A stretch of DNA of 22,686 nt, taken from a virus. Below are positions 6,616 through 13,251 of this stretch, in pieces. Below the pieces are notes generated by a model that made no database searches, was not told where the DNA came from, and saw nothing but the letters and a program-made list of their open reading frames with translations. The stretch lies in the IMG/VR virus record IMGVR_UViG_3300026097_000114, positions 1 to 22,686 of that record; one strand, written 5' to 3'. The position numbers and the translations under genes were made by a program. The first letter of the stretch is position 1, and the number at the start of each line of letters is the position of its first letter.

Positions 6616-6702
6616 TCTATAAACTAAGTGTGCCGCCAAAAGTGGTGGACTTATGCGGAAACCCACCGCGTAGACCTAGAACGTCAACATAAGGAGAAAC
6701 AA
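6616..6702 (+). promoter_or_regulatory. Structured mRNA leader with two tandem hairpins
   Basis: This roughly 87-base leader is clearly more GC-rich than its surroundings. Hairpin 1 is CCGCCA (6633-6638), loop AAAG, TGGTGG (6643-6648). Hairpin 2 is TTATGCGG (6651-6658), loop AAACCCA, CCGCGTAG (6666-6673), 8 bp including two G-U pairs. GGTGG (6644-6648) can instead pair with CCACC (6663-6667), which would break both hairpins. Hairpin 2 has a counterpart of the same size in the leader at 11341. The leader ends with AAGGAG (6691-6696) and ATG 6703. A GTG at 6628 opens an in-frame extension through the leader, which I reject as a start. Confidence 0.65.
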
Positions 6703-7143
6703 ATGGGACGCCCTATACAAAAAAGAAAAATTGGAACAGGTTCGGCTAAAATTCAGGTATCAAGTGCTCGTTTTACAGGCGGCAGTGTAATTACTGGAGG
6801 AAGTGAAAATCCTTTGTACATTGATCGTCAAAGAAGTTCTTTACAATTTATTATCAAAGATGTAAATGGCACAGAAAGTGAAAAATTACAACTTGTCGGT
6901 AAAGCTACGCCAGGTGAAGGCCAATTTAACATTATGGTAACACTAGATAATGTTGCTGATAATAATCTTGACGACTCTTCTGTGTATTATGTAGTAAAAC
7001 TGCACAATAGAACTGTTTCTGTTCAACCAGATGATGATCCATCTAATATGATTCATTTACCATATACACTACAAGCAGGTGAAAATGATCAAGAATTGCT
7101 AGGAGACGGATTCACCTTAGCAAATATTGATACACAAAGATAA
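6703..7143 (+). CDS. Small virion-type protein, unknown function
   Basis: A 146-residue protein starting MGRPIQKRKIG. The start at 6703 is set by AAGGAG 6 bases upstream; the GTG at 6628 in the same frame lies inside the structured leader. After a basic N-terminus it is beta-rich with many Gly, Asn and Asp, ending in YTLQAGENDQELLGDGFTLA. I recall small MGRP(I/L)QKR-type proteins among marine T4-like virion genes, with no defined role. It has its own promoter and structured leader, which suggests high late expression. It ends 6 bases before the next gene, which has only a weak ribosome site and is probably co-translated. Confidence 0.8.
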   Translation: MGRPIQKRKIGTGSAKIQVSSARFTGGSVITGGSENPLYIDRQRSSLQFIIKDVNGTESEKLQLVGKATPGEGQFNIMVTLDNVADNNLDDSSVYYVVKLHNRTVSVQPDDDPSNMIHLPYTLQAGENDQELLGDGFTLANIDTQR

Positions 7144-7149
7144 GAAAGT

Positions 7150-8121
7150 ATGAGTAAATTCATTCAAACAGATGGCGACTTTGGAATAAAAGTCGCAGAT
7201 GGCGGCAACATACTCTTCGACACTGGTGCAGGTGTCGGAGAAGTTCGTGTTACCGGAAACCTAAATGTTGAAGGTGATACATTTACAGTATCAGCTGAAA
7301 ACTTACAAGTAGAAGATAATTCAATTGTTTTAAATTTTGGGGAAACTGGTAATGGTGTTAGTCTACGATATGCTGGTATAGAAATCGATAGAGGCAATGC
7401 TACTAATGCCGCTATCATGTTTGATGAAAACGATGATACATTTAATTTTGCTAAAGGAACAGCTGATTCGGGTGATTTCGATTTTGAAGATAGTAAAATT
7501 AGAGTTAAAGAAATATTAACGAACAGTACCACCGACGAAGGTGATTTAATCTTAATCGGTGAAGGTACTGGTGTAATAAAAGTTATAGGTACTATTAATT
7601 ACGAAGATCAAGTTACAGAAGATGATGATATTCCTAATAAGAAATATGTAGATGACGCTGTAAGAAATAATCCGACATTCCAAATTGTTGATGATGATAC
7701 TCGTGTTATTGTAACTGATGTTAATGTACCAGGTGCACAGCAATTTTTATTAGATACTACTGGATACAGCACATTTGGCGAAAGTGGGATATCTGTAATT
7801 GTAGATGGTCAGTTGTCTACGCAATTTTACAAAGACTTTGTAATATTCCAAGACTTAGAGTTTAACAGAAACGAAATCACCACCGCTGGTGCAACTAACG
7901 AAAACATTGTGATAAGAACACAAGGAACTGGTAAGCTCGAAACAAATTATGGTATACAAATTGAAAAAATTGGTGTAGATCCTGCGTTTGTAAGTGATGC
8001 AGTTATTTTATACGCCAAAGAGCCTGACATAGGCGACACAGGATTATACTTTTCTAATTCAGATGAAAGTGCAGAATTAGTTAATAAAAACAGAGCACTA
8101 TTGTTTAGTTTAATATTTTAG
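7150..8121 (+). CDS. Fibre-like virion structural protein
   Basis: A 323-residue beta-rich protein. The N-terminal half has segments typical of marine T4-like structural proteins and of trimeric fibre shafts: VRVTGNLNVEGDTFTVSAEN (residues 33-52), LQVEDNSIVLNFGETGNGVS, GIEIDRGN and AAIMFDENDDTFNFA. Residues near 160-170 carry DDDIPNKKYVDDAV, the short helical linker pattern (PNKxYVDxAV) common in phage fibres. The C-terminal half is beta-rich and ends in hydrophobic LFSLIF. It probably belongs to tail fibre, baseplate or another surface structure; which one cannot be told. It shares the G.(L/I).(V/I)(E/S)G.. shaft style with the genes at 9039 and 11431. Confidence 0.8.
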   Translation: MSKFIQTDGDFGIKVADGGNILFDTGAGVGEVRVTGNLNVEGDTFTVSAENLQVEDNSIVLNFGETGNGVSLRYAGIEIDRGNATNAAIMFDENDDTFNFAKGTADSGDFDFEDSKIRVKEILTNSTTDEGDLILIGEGTGVIKVIGTINYEDQVTEDDDIPNKKYVDDAVRNNPTFQIVDDDTRVIVTDVNVPGAQQFLLDTTGYSTFGESGISVIVDGQLSTQFYKDFVIFQDLEFNRNEITTAGATNENIVIRTQGTGKLETNYGIQIEKIGVDPAFVSDAVILYAKEPDIGDTGLYFSNSDESAELVNKNRALLFSLIF

Positions 8122-8129
8122 GATAAAAC

Positions 8130-8510
8130 ATGTTATATAGTAAATTAGTTACATCAACGTCAACCACAGTGCCAGAACTGGTTTTTACGAGTACAACTAC
8201 AGGCGACCCAATCGGCGGTGCAATAGTTGGGCAGGAAAATGCTATTACTACTATGGTTTTGTGTAACACAGGAACTCCTGATTTAACAGACGAAAGCGTG
8301 AACACAGTAAGTGCCAGCGTTTATCTTGTAAAATCAGGAGAAAGTTATTCTGCGGCTAACCGTATAGTAAGTGACTTAATAGTTCCAGCAGGCGAAAGTG
8401 TATTTTTCAGTGATGAAAAAATAATTCTTAGTCCAGGTGATGAAATTTATGTAGGTACAACGTCAGCAAGTTTGCTTTCGGTAACTGTAAGTTCTTTTAA
8501 GGTTAATTAA
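8130..8510 (+). CDS. Small beta-sandwich-like virion protein (paralog of 12490 gene)
   Basis: A 126-residue, Ser/Thr/Val-rich protein with no signal peptide. Its pattern of strands is TMVLCNTGTPDLTDES, VSASVYLVKSG, DLIVPAGESVFFSDEKIILS and PGDEIYVGTTSASLLSVTVS. The same layout (VVGINLANT, VVANIFVIDE, IPIPPATSLKAITQGEKLIL and DATISYVEIS) occurs in the gene at 12490, so I call them distant paralogs. Each follows a fibre-like gene. A decoration or fibre-associated beta-sandwich role is an inference. AGGA (8120-8123) overlapping the upstream stop serves as the ribosome site. Confidence 0.75.
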   Translation: MLYSKLVTSTSTTVPELVFTSTTTGDPIGGAIVGQENAITTMVLCNTGTPDLTDESVNTVSASVYLVKSGESYSAANRIVSDLIVPAGESVFFSDEKIILSPGDEIYVGTTSASLLSVTVSSFKVN

Positions 8511-8511
8511 A

Positions 8512-9039
8512 ATGAAATTTTTAAAGAGCCAAACAACTTCAAAATACAGTCCTTCTGATAACACATTCTTTTCTAATCCGTACGGGCGAATCGTAATGGA
8601 TGCAAGAGGCGGCTTAATGATTCCTAAAGGAACTGAAGCCCAGCGACCTGATTTAGTAGGCGTAAGACAACCAGAAGATGCTAACGGTACCATAAGATAT
8701 AACACTGATACTAATGAAATAGAAGGATATGTGGGAGGAGCATGGGAAACTATAAGAGCACCAGGTGCTACCACAATATCAATTGAAACATTTGGTCCAG
8801 GAGATGCAACAGAAACTACTTTTGGGCCTTTAGCTAATGTTCCAGCAAGTGCTAATAACGTAATTGTGCTTGTAGAAAATGTAATGCAAATACCAACTAC
8901 TAACTATACTTTAGAACAGAGTGTAAGCGGAAGTTTATCAGGACCGGGTGCACCTTATACAGACGGATGGTATTTACAATTTACATCTCCTGTTCCGTTT
9001 AGTAAATTTGTAACGGTATTTTTTGGATTCGCTAACTAA
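8512..9039 (+). CDS. Virion structural protein with fibre adaptor motif
   Basis: A 175-residue protein. Residues about 41-80 (GLMIPKGTEAQRP, then GTIRYNTDTNEIEGYVGGAW) contain the RYNT..N..EGY.G..W adaptor seen near the C-termini of many phage fibres and, in variant form, in the genes at 9039 and 11431. The second half (VPASANNVIVLVENVMQIPT, then TNYTL) is a beta domain that I recognise from other marine T4-like structural proteins. It starts 2 bases after the previous stop, with AAGG about 9 bases upstream. Its stop overlaps the next ATG by one base (CTAATGG), so translation of the next gene is probably coupled. The exact place in the virion is unknown. Confidence 0.8.
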   Translation: MKFLKSQTTSKYSPSDNTFFSNPYGRIVMDARGGLMIPKGTEAQRPDLVGVRQPEDANGTIRYNTDTNEIEGYVGGAWETIRAPGATTISIETFGPGDATETTFGPLANVPASANNVIVLVENVMQIPTTNYTLEQSVSGSLSGPGAPYTDGWYLQFTSPVPFSKFVTVFFGFAN

Positions 9040-11315
9040 TGGCACAGCTTGGTAGAATTGCAGGTCATCTATTACAGGATAATCTTGTTAGAGAAGGTAT
9101 AGACCTTGCATTTAAAAATACCAGTTTCGATGCAGATCCAATTTTATTTTTAGATATAAACAATGGCAGAGTTGGTTTTAAAACTGACAGTCCTGTTTAT
9201 GATTTAGACATTAGAACAAATTTAAGCACCACAAATCTAGGTGCAACAAGCCAAGCAGAAATTGATCAAGTTTATATAAATGCTGCAGGTTTTATTACAT
9301 CGGGTACAGGTCCTATTAATATTTCTCCCCAAGGAGAAAATCCATTAATTATTCTAGAAAGACTGATAAGTGATAATTTACAAATAACTGATAATAAAAT
9401 TTCTAGTTTTGCAAACAGCAATATTGTATTTGATCCTAATGGATCCGGTACTGTTGAATTACAAACCAATGTTAATATTCAGGGTGATTTAGAAACCACA
9501 GGTGATATTAATATTTCAGGTGATCTATCAACTCCGCAAAATATTATAATTGGTGATAGTCCTTTAGATGTAGTACGAATAACTCCAGAATTAGAACAAG
9601 GCTTAACCACCGGCGCAGATTTAACATATAATTTAGGTAGTCAAGATAAACAATGGGGTGCTATATATTCTCCAGACATGACTAACATTGCAAATGTCAA
9701 TCCGGATAGAGCACGAATTTCGTCTCAACTATTAATAGATGGCGTAACAGGTGATATTAATCAGTTACAATCAAATGATAACACAATCTTAAAACCTAAT
9801 AGCGGCGTCTATAATTCTTTTGAGTTAGCAACAACACTAGATAATCCTAATTTGTATTCAACAACCCAATTTGATAGATTTGGTTTTAATGTCGGAATGA
9901 GTGATTCATACACTATCATAAGTGCTCCTCGAGAAGATGATTCTACAGGGTTAGATCAAGGTAAAGTTTATATTTTTAATAATAGCAATGGATCTTTAGC
10001 ACATACACTAGATAATCCGAACACATCAGGTACACCTAGTAATGATGAGTTCGGGTTCAAAGTTGCAATATCAGAATCTTATGCAATAGTATCAGCTCCG
10101 TTTGAATCTAGTAATTCGGGTGTTGCATATATTTTTGATACCGATACCGGTAATTTATTACATACGCTTGTGAACCCTAATGCATATGATGCTGCAACTG
10201 GCGACGAATTTGGAAGATTTGGTTTAGCTATAAATGAAACTTATTGTGCAATCAGTTCGGTTCCTGAAAACAATTTAAGCGGTGTTGTTTATGTGTTTGA
10301 TAATTTAACAGGGGCATTGGTCTACACAATCGATAATCCTAATGCATTCGATACTGAAGTGAATGACAGATTTGGTATAAGTTTAGATTTAAACAGCACT
10401 CATTTAATAGTCGGTGCATTTTTAGAAGATCAAGATGGGTTTACTGATACAGGTAAAGCATATATTTTTGATTTATCTGACGGAAGTTTATACCTAACAG
10501 TAGATAATGCAGACGATGTATTTGGCATAGATAATGATCGTTTTGGTAATAGTGTTTCTATTTCTGAAAATTATTTTGCAATAGGATCTTACACAGCAGA
10601 TACAGAAACTAATACCGAAACAGGTGTTGCATACATTTATTCATTTCCTAAAGGAGAATTAATCAATACATTACAAAACCCAAATAATTTTGGAACTGCT
10701 GATAATGACCGATTTGGCGAAGAAATAATAGTTACTGACGAATACACAATGGTATCTTCTATACAAGAAGATGACGCAACGGGAACAGACGTAGGTATTG
10801 TTTATATATTTCATACTATAACTGGTCAGCTTATAAAAACAATAGAAAATGAAAATGCATTTGGTACGACAAATCAAGATTATTTTGGATTTAGCATTGG
10901 TGCTTGCTCAACCAATCTTGTTGTAGGAGCTTGGAGAGAAGACGATGCTGGAGGCAATCAATCAGGTAAAGCGTATCTTTACACCGTAAAAATTCCAAAG
11001 GTCGAAATTGAAGATTTAACTTTTGATATTGAAAACACAGTTATATACAATAATTTAAATTCTCCAGTACAATTAAGAAATACAGGCATTGGGTACGTTA
11101 GGTTTAGTGATACAAATGGAATAGTTTTACCTAGCGGCCCTAATGCTGATAGACCTGCAACTCCAGAAGTAGGAGATACTCGATGGAATACAGAAGAACT
11201 TTATCTAGAGTGTTTTGACGGCACTGTCTACATTACTTCCATTGGACCTGGTGATCCGGTAACTCAAGATGATATGGATGAACTAGGTGTCTTATATAGC
11301 TTGTTCCTAGGCTAA
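9039..11315 (+). CDS. Fibre-like protein with inserted seven-repeat FG-GAP-like beta-propeller
   Basis: A 758-residue virion protein. Residues 1-270 (GRIAGHLLQDNLVREGIDLA, then FLDINNGRVGFKTDSPVYDL, FDPNGSGTVELQTNVNIQGD) are paralogous to the whole N-terminal part of the gene at 11431. Residues about 278-652 hold seven repeats of roughly 53 aa with the pattern (N)DRFG..(V/I).(I/M)....(I/V)(V/S)(S/G)A..ED....(S/T)G.(V/A)YIF....G.L..T(L/I).NPN. This resembles FG-GAP/integrin-alpha propeller blades, and seven copies fit a closed propeller. The C-terminal 100 residues return to the fibre type, with GDTRWNTEELYLECFDGTVY and a final LYSLFLG. A host-binding or adhesion role is likely but not shown. 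The start overlaps the previous stop by one base. Confidence 0.85.
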   Translation: MAQLGRIAGHLLQDNLVREGIDLAFKNTSFDADPILFLDINNGRVGFKTDSPVYDLDIRTNLSTTNLGATSQAEIDQVYINAAGFITSGTGPINISPQGENPLIILERLISDNLQITDNKISSFANSNIVFDPNGSGTVELQTNVNIQGDLETTGDINISGDLSTPQNIIIGDSPLDVVRITPELEQGLTTGADLTYNLGSQDKQWGAIYSPDMTNIANVNPDRARISSQLLIDGVTGDINQLQSNDNTILKPNSGVYNSFELATTLDNPNLYSTTQFDRFGFNVGMSDSYTIISAPREDDSTGLDQGKVYIFNNSNGSLAHTLDNPNTSGTPSNDEFGFKVAISESYAIVSAPFESSNSGVAYIFDTDTGNLLHTLVNPNAYDAATGDEFGRFGLAINETYCAISSVPENNLSGVVYVFDNLTGALVYTIDNPNAFDTEVNDRFGISLDLNSTHLIVGAFLEDQDGFTDTGKAYIFDLSDGSLYLTVDNADDVFGIDNDRFGNSVSISENYFAIGSYTADTETNTETGVAYIYSFPKGELINTLQNPNNFGTADNDRFGEEIIVTDEYTMVSSIQEDDATGTDVGIVYIFHTITGQLIKTIENENAFGTTNQDYFGFSIGACSTNLVVGAWREDDAGGNQSGKAYLYTVKIPKVEIEDLTFDIENTVIYNNLNSPVQLRNTGIGYVRFSDTNGIVLPSGPNADRPATPEVGDTRWNTEELYLECFDGTVYITSIGPGDPVTQDDMDELGVLYSLFLG
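9870..10995 (+). repeat. Seven tandem FG-GAP-like protein repeats
   Basis: The blades begin at FDRFGFNVG, NDEFGFKVA, DEFGRFGLA, NDRFGISLD, NDRFGNSVS, NDRFGEEII and QDYFGFSIG, each followed by a hydrophobic strand, an acidic Gly turn and G.(A/V)YI(F/Y). The DNA copies have diverged well beyond recent duplication, so this is an old array kept at protein level. Confidence 0.85.
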
Positions 11316-11328
11316 TTTTACATTTTGA

Positions 11329-11336
11329 CTAAATAC
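11329..11336 (+). promoter_or_regulatory. Late promoter CTAAATAC (second module copy)
   Basis: CTAAATAC followed by TACTGTC repeats the promoter and initial transcribed region of 6602-6617 with one change over 14 bases. It lies 14 bases after the stop of the propeller gene. The expected start point is about 11341-11343, exactly where the first leader hairpin begins. Confidence 0.65.
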
Positions 11337-11340
11337 TACT

Positions 11341-11426
11341 GTCAGCGGAGACCAACCGCTGATCTTTTACTGTGGTCAACCCGCAACGTAAGGTGGTTGG
11401 AGGGACAGGATCCCCGTGTAAGGAGA
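11341..11426 (+). promoter_or_regulatory. Structured mRNA leader, hairpin shared with the 6616 leader
   Basis: Hairpin A is GTCAGCGG (11341-11348), loop AGACCAA, CCGCTGAT (11356-11363): 8 bp with a 7-base loop, the same size as hairpin 2 of the leader at 6651. Hairpin B is TCAACC (11376-11381) with GGTTGG (11395-11400). The GGTTGG can instead pair with CCAACC (11352-11357) of hairpin A, giving exclusive folds. A third small stem is GGGA (11402-11405) with TCCC (11411-11414). AAGGAG (11420-11425) precedes ATG 11431. No stable U-tract terminator is present, so control would act on translation or stability. Confidence 0.65.
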
Positions 11427-11430
11427 GCGA

Positions 11431-12483
11431 ATGGCGATTGGTCGTATTAGTGGTCCGCTCTTAAAAGCAAATCTCGTCCGTGACGGGGTTGATCTGGCTT
11501 TTGAGAACGACCTACTCTATCTTGATGTAAACAATGCTCGGATTGGTATTAACAATTCTAACCCTTCCACGGATCTTGACGTTATTGGCACAGCTCGTGC
11601 AACAACAGCAGTAGTAGATAATGAGGTACAGGTTGGTGAGTTCACTATTTCTGGAAACACTATTGCCAGCAATTTAAACACAATTAGCTTCCAACCTTCT
11701 GGAAATGATCCAGCAATTTATAATTCAAAAATGCAGATTGACGATTTCCAAATTGAAGGAAATAAGATTTCTACGTTTGTATCTAATTCAAATATCGAAA
11801 TTGAACCGAATGGTACAGGAACTGTTGAAATAATCGGTAATACAAACATTACCGGTGATTTAGGTGTATCAGGAACAGTAACAGCACAAGGTAATGTTGT
11901 TATTCAAGGTGATATTACAATAGGTGATGAAAACACTGACACAATAGAATTTAATGCCAGTATACAGAGTGATATTATTCCAGAAACCACAAATACGTTC
12001 AGTATTGGGAGTCCTACGGCACGTTGGTCTACTATTCACACGCAGGATTTATTTGCAGATTACTTAAACTTACCTACATTAGATATAGGTGATATCAGTT
12101 TTAGAGATAATGAAATTATAGCTAATAACGGATTGGATATTATACTAGACGGAAACGGCACCGGCGGCGTCCAGCTAGGCAACCTTTTAGTTACAGATAA
12201 CATAATTACAAATGTTGCAAACAATCAAATTACTCAAATAGTTCAAACAGGAACTGGTTATTTCAAGATAGATAGTGATAATGGGTTTGTTCCTCCAAGA
12301 GGAGGGAATGAAACTAGACCTACAGCCTATGCTGTTGTAGGTATGACAAGATACAATACAGATGCAAGAGCATTAGAAGTATGGGACGGTAATGCGTGGG
12401 CAAGCCCTGCAGGTGCCTCTGGTGCAGTATCAGAAATTCAAGCAAATGACATTGCGGCTACATTTGCTTTAACATTAGGATAA
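11431..12483 (+). CDS. Fibre-like virion protein, short paralog of the 9039 gene
   Basis: A 350-residue protein. Its start (MAIGRISGPLLKANLVRDGV, then LYLDVNNARIGINNSNPSTD) matches the gene at 9039 (GRIAGHLLQDNLVREGIDLA), as do IEPNGTGTVEIIGNTNITGD and a Gly/Asn shaft with G(D/N).(T/V)...G repeats. The C-terminus has GMTRYNTDARALEVWDGNAW and ends in FALTLG, parallel to LYSLFLG. It lacks the propeller. A surface fibre or tail-associated structure is the likely role. The start is fixed by AAGGAG 5 bases upstream. The first 200 or so bases use CGT, CTC, GGT and CCG more freely than the rest, which is AGA/ATT-rich, so the 5' end looks compositionally different. Confidence 0.85.
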   Translation: MAIGRISGPLLKANLVRDGVDLAFENDLLYLDVNNARIGINNSNPSTDLDVIGTARATTAVVDNEVQVGEFTISGNTIASNLNTISFQPSGNDPAIYNSKMQIDDFQIEGNKISTFVSNSNIEIEPNGTGTVEIIGNTNITGDLGVSGTVTAQGNVVIQGDITIGDENTDTIEFNASIQSDIIPETTNTFSIGSPTARWSTIHTQDLFADYLNLPTLDIGDISFRDNEIIANNGLDIILDGNGTGGVQLGNLLVTDNIITNVANNQITQIVQTGTGYFKIDSDNGFVPPRGGNETRPTAYAVVGMTRYNTDARALEVWDGNAWASPAGASGAVSEIQANDIAATFALTLG

Positions 12484-12489
12484 ACAAAT

Positions 12490-12822
12490 ATGCCAACTAT
12501 TTTTAGACAAAAAGTTGAAACTGGAATAGGAACAACCCCTGTAGATGTAGTTCAAATACAGCCGGGTATTCGTGCTACAGTTGTAGGTATAAATCTTGCT
12601 AATACGACAGAAAATGATCTTGTAGTAGCAAATATTTTTGTAATAGATGAAAACTCAACGCAAGGTAACTATGTAAAAGACATACCTATACCGCCTGCTA
12701 CAAGTTTAAAAGCAATAACACAAGGTGAAAAACTTATACTTCCTGAAACAGCAGGTATTAGGGTTGTATCAGATGTTGAAGATAGTATAGACGCAACAAT
12801 AAGTTATGTCGAAATTTCTTAA
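12490..12822 (+). CDS. Small beta-rich virion protein (paralog of 8130 gene)
   Basis: A 110-residue protein with alternating hydrophobic strands and turns: VDVVQIQPGIRATVVGINLA, NDLVVANIFVIDE, KDIPIPPATSLKAI, GEKLILPETAGIRVVSD and IDATISYVEIS. The strand order and the phrase pattern (P)PA.S....GEKLIL parallel VPAGESVFFSDEKIILSPGD in the gene at 8130. Each comes directly after a fibre-like gene, as if fibre plus partner were a duplicated pair. AGGA at the upstream stop, 8 bases from the ATG, is the probable ribosome site. Its precise function is unknown; a fibre- or tail-associated beta-sandwich is plausible. Confidence 0.75.
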   Translation: MPTIFRQKVETGIGTTPVDVVQIQPGIRATVVGINLANTTENDLVVANIFVIDENSTQGNYVKDIPIPPATSLKAITQGEKLILPETAGIRVVSDVEDSIDATISYVEIS

Positions 12823-12831
12823 GGACGGATT

Positions 12832-13251
12832 ATGGCAAATACATATTATTTAGGAAGAGATCCAGAAGCGGTATTAGGTGAGAGTACCCGTTTCTTTTAT
12901 GCATTAAGAAGAAACCAAGACGGCGAATTATTTTTTCAAAGAATAGATCTACTTAAAGACCAAGATGTAGTAGATATAAACAAAATAGGTATACCAGATG
13001 ATACCTTTGAAGATTTTGAAGAAGGGATTGATTTTTTTGAAGGTATAGATAATAACCATGTAAATCAATTTCCTAACATTACCTATCCACAATATAGATG
13101 GGACGACAGATCAATTTTTTATTACATAGACGAAGAAGGCAGATTTGTGCAAAGAATTAACAGAGGATATGATTATCCGGAAGGTATATCTTCAGATGAA
13201 TCACAGCCGCCCGTTGCTGATTCAACTGAACTAGGAGGAACATATGGCTGA
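12832..13251 (+). CDS. Acidic, aromatic-rich small protein, unknown function
   Basis: A 139-residue protein starting MANTYYLGRDPEAVLGESTR. It is rich in Asp, Glu, Phe and Tyr (FEDFEEGIDFFEGIDNN; YRWDDRSIFYYIDEEGRF) and ends in a flexible Pro/Ser/Asp tail. No catalytic motif or known domain is visible. AAGGA overlaps the previous stop, about 5 bases before the ATG. Its stop overlaps the start of the giant gene by 8 bases, and the perfect AGGAGG (13233-13238) of that gene lies inside its last codons, so expression of the two is tightly linked. This suggests an accessory or assembly partner of the giant virion protein, which is inference from context. Confidence 0.75.
   Translation: MANTYYLGRDPEAVLGESTRFFYALRRNQDGELFFQRIDLLKDQDVVDINKIGIPDDTFEDFEEGIDFFEGIDNNHVNQFPNITYPQYRWDDRSIFYYIDEEGRFVQRINRGYDYPEGISSDESQPPVADSTELGGTYG

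Noticed and set aside
6628-6702. In-frame GTG start that would extend the 146-residue protein by 25 residues
   Set aside because: The stretch is the hairpin-rich leader. The ATG at 6703 has a well-placed AAGGAG and gives the MGRP... N-terminus.
9870-10995. Tandem DNA repeat or mobile element
   Set aside because: The repetition exists only at protein level; codons have diverged and there are no terminal repeats or transposase.
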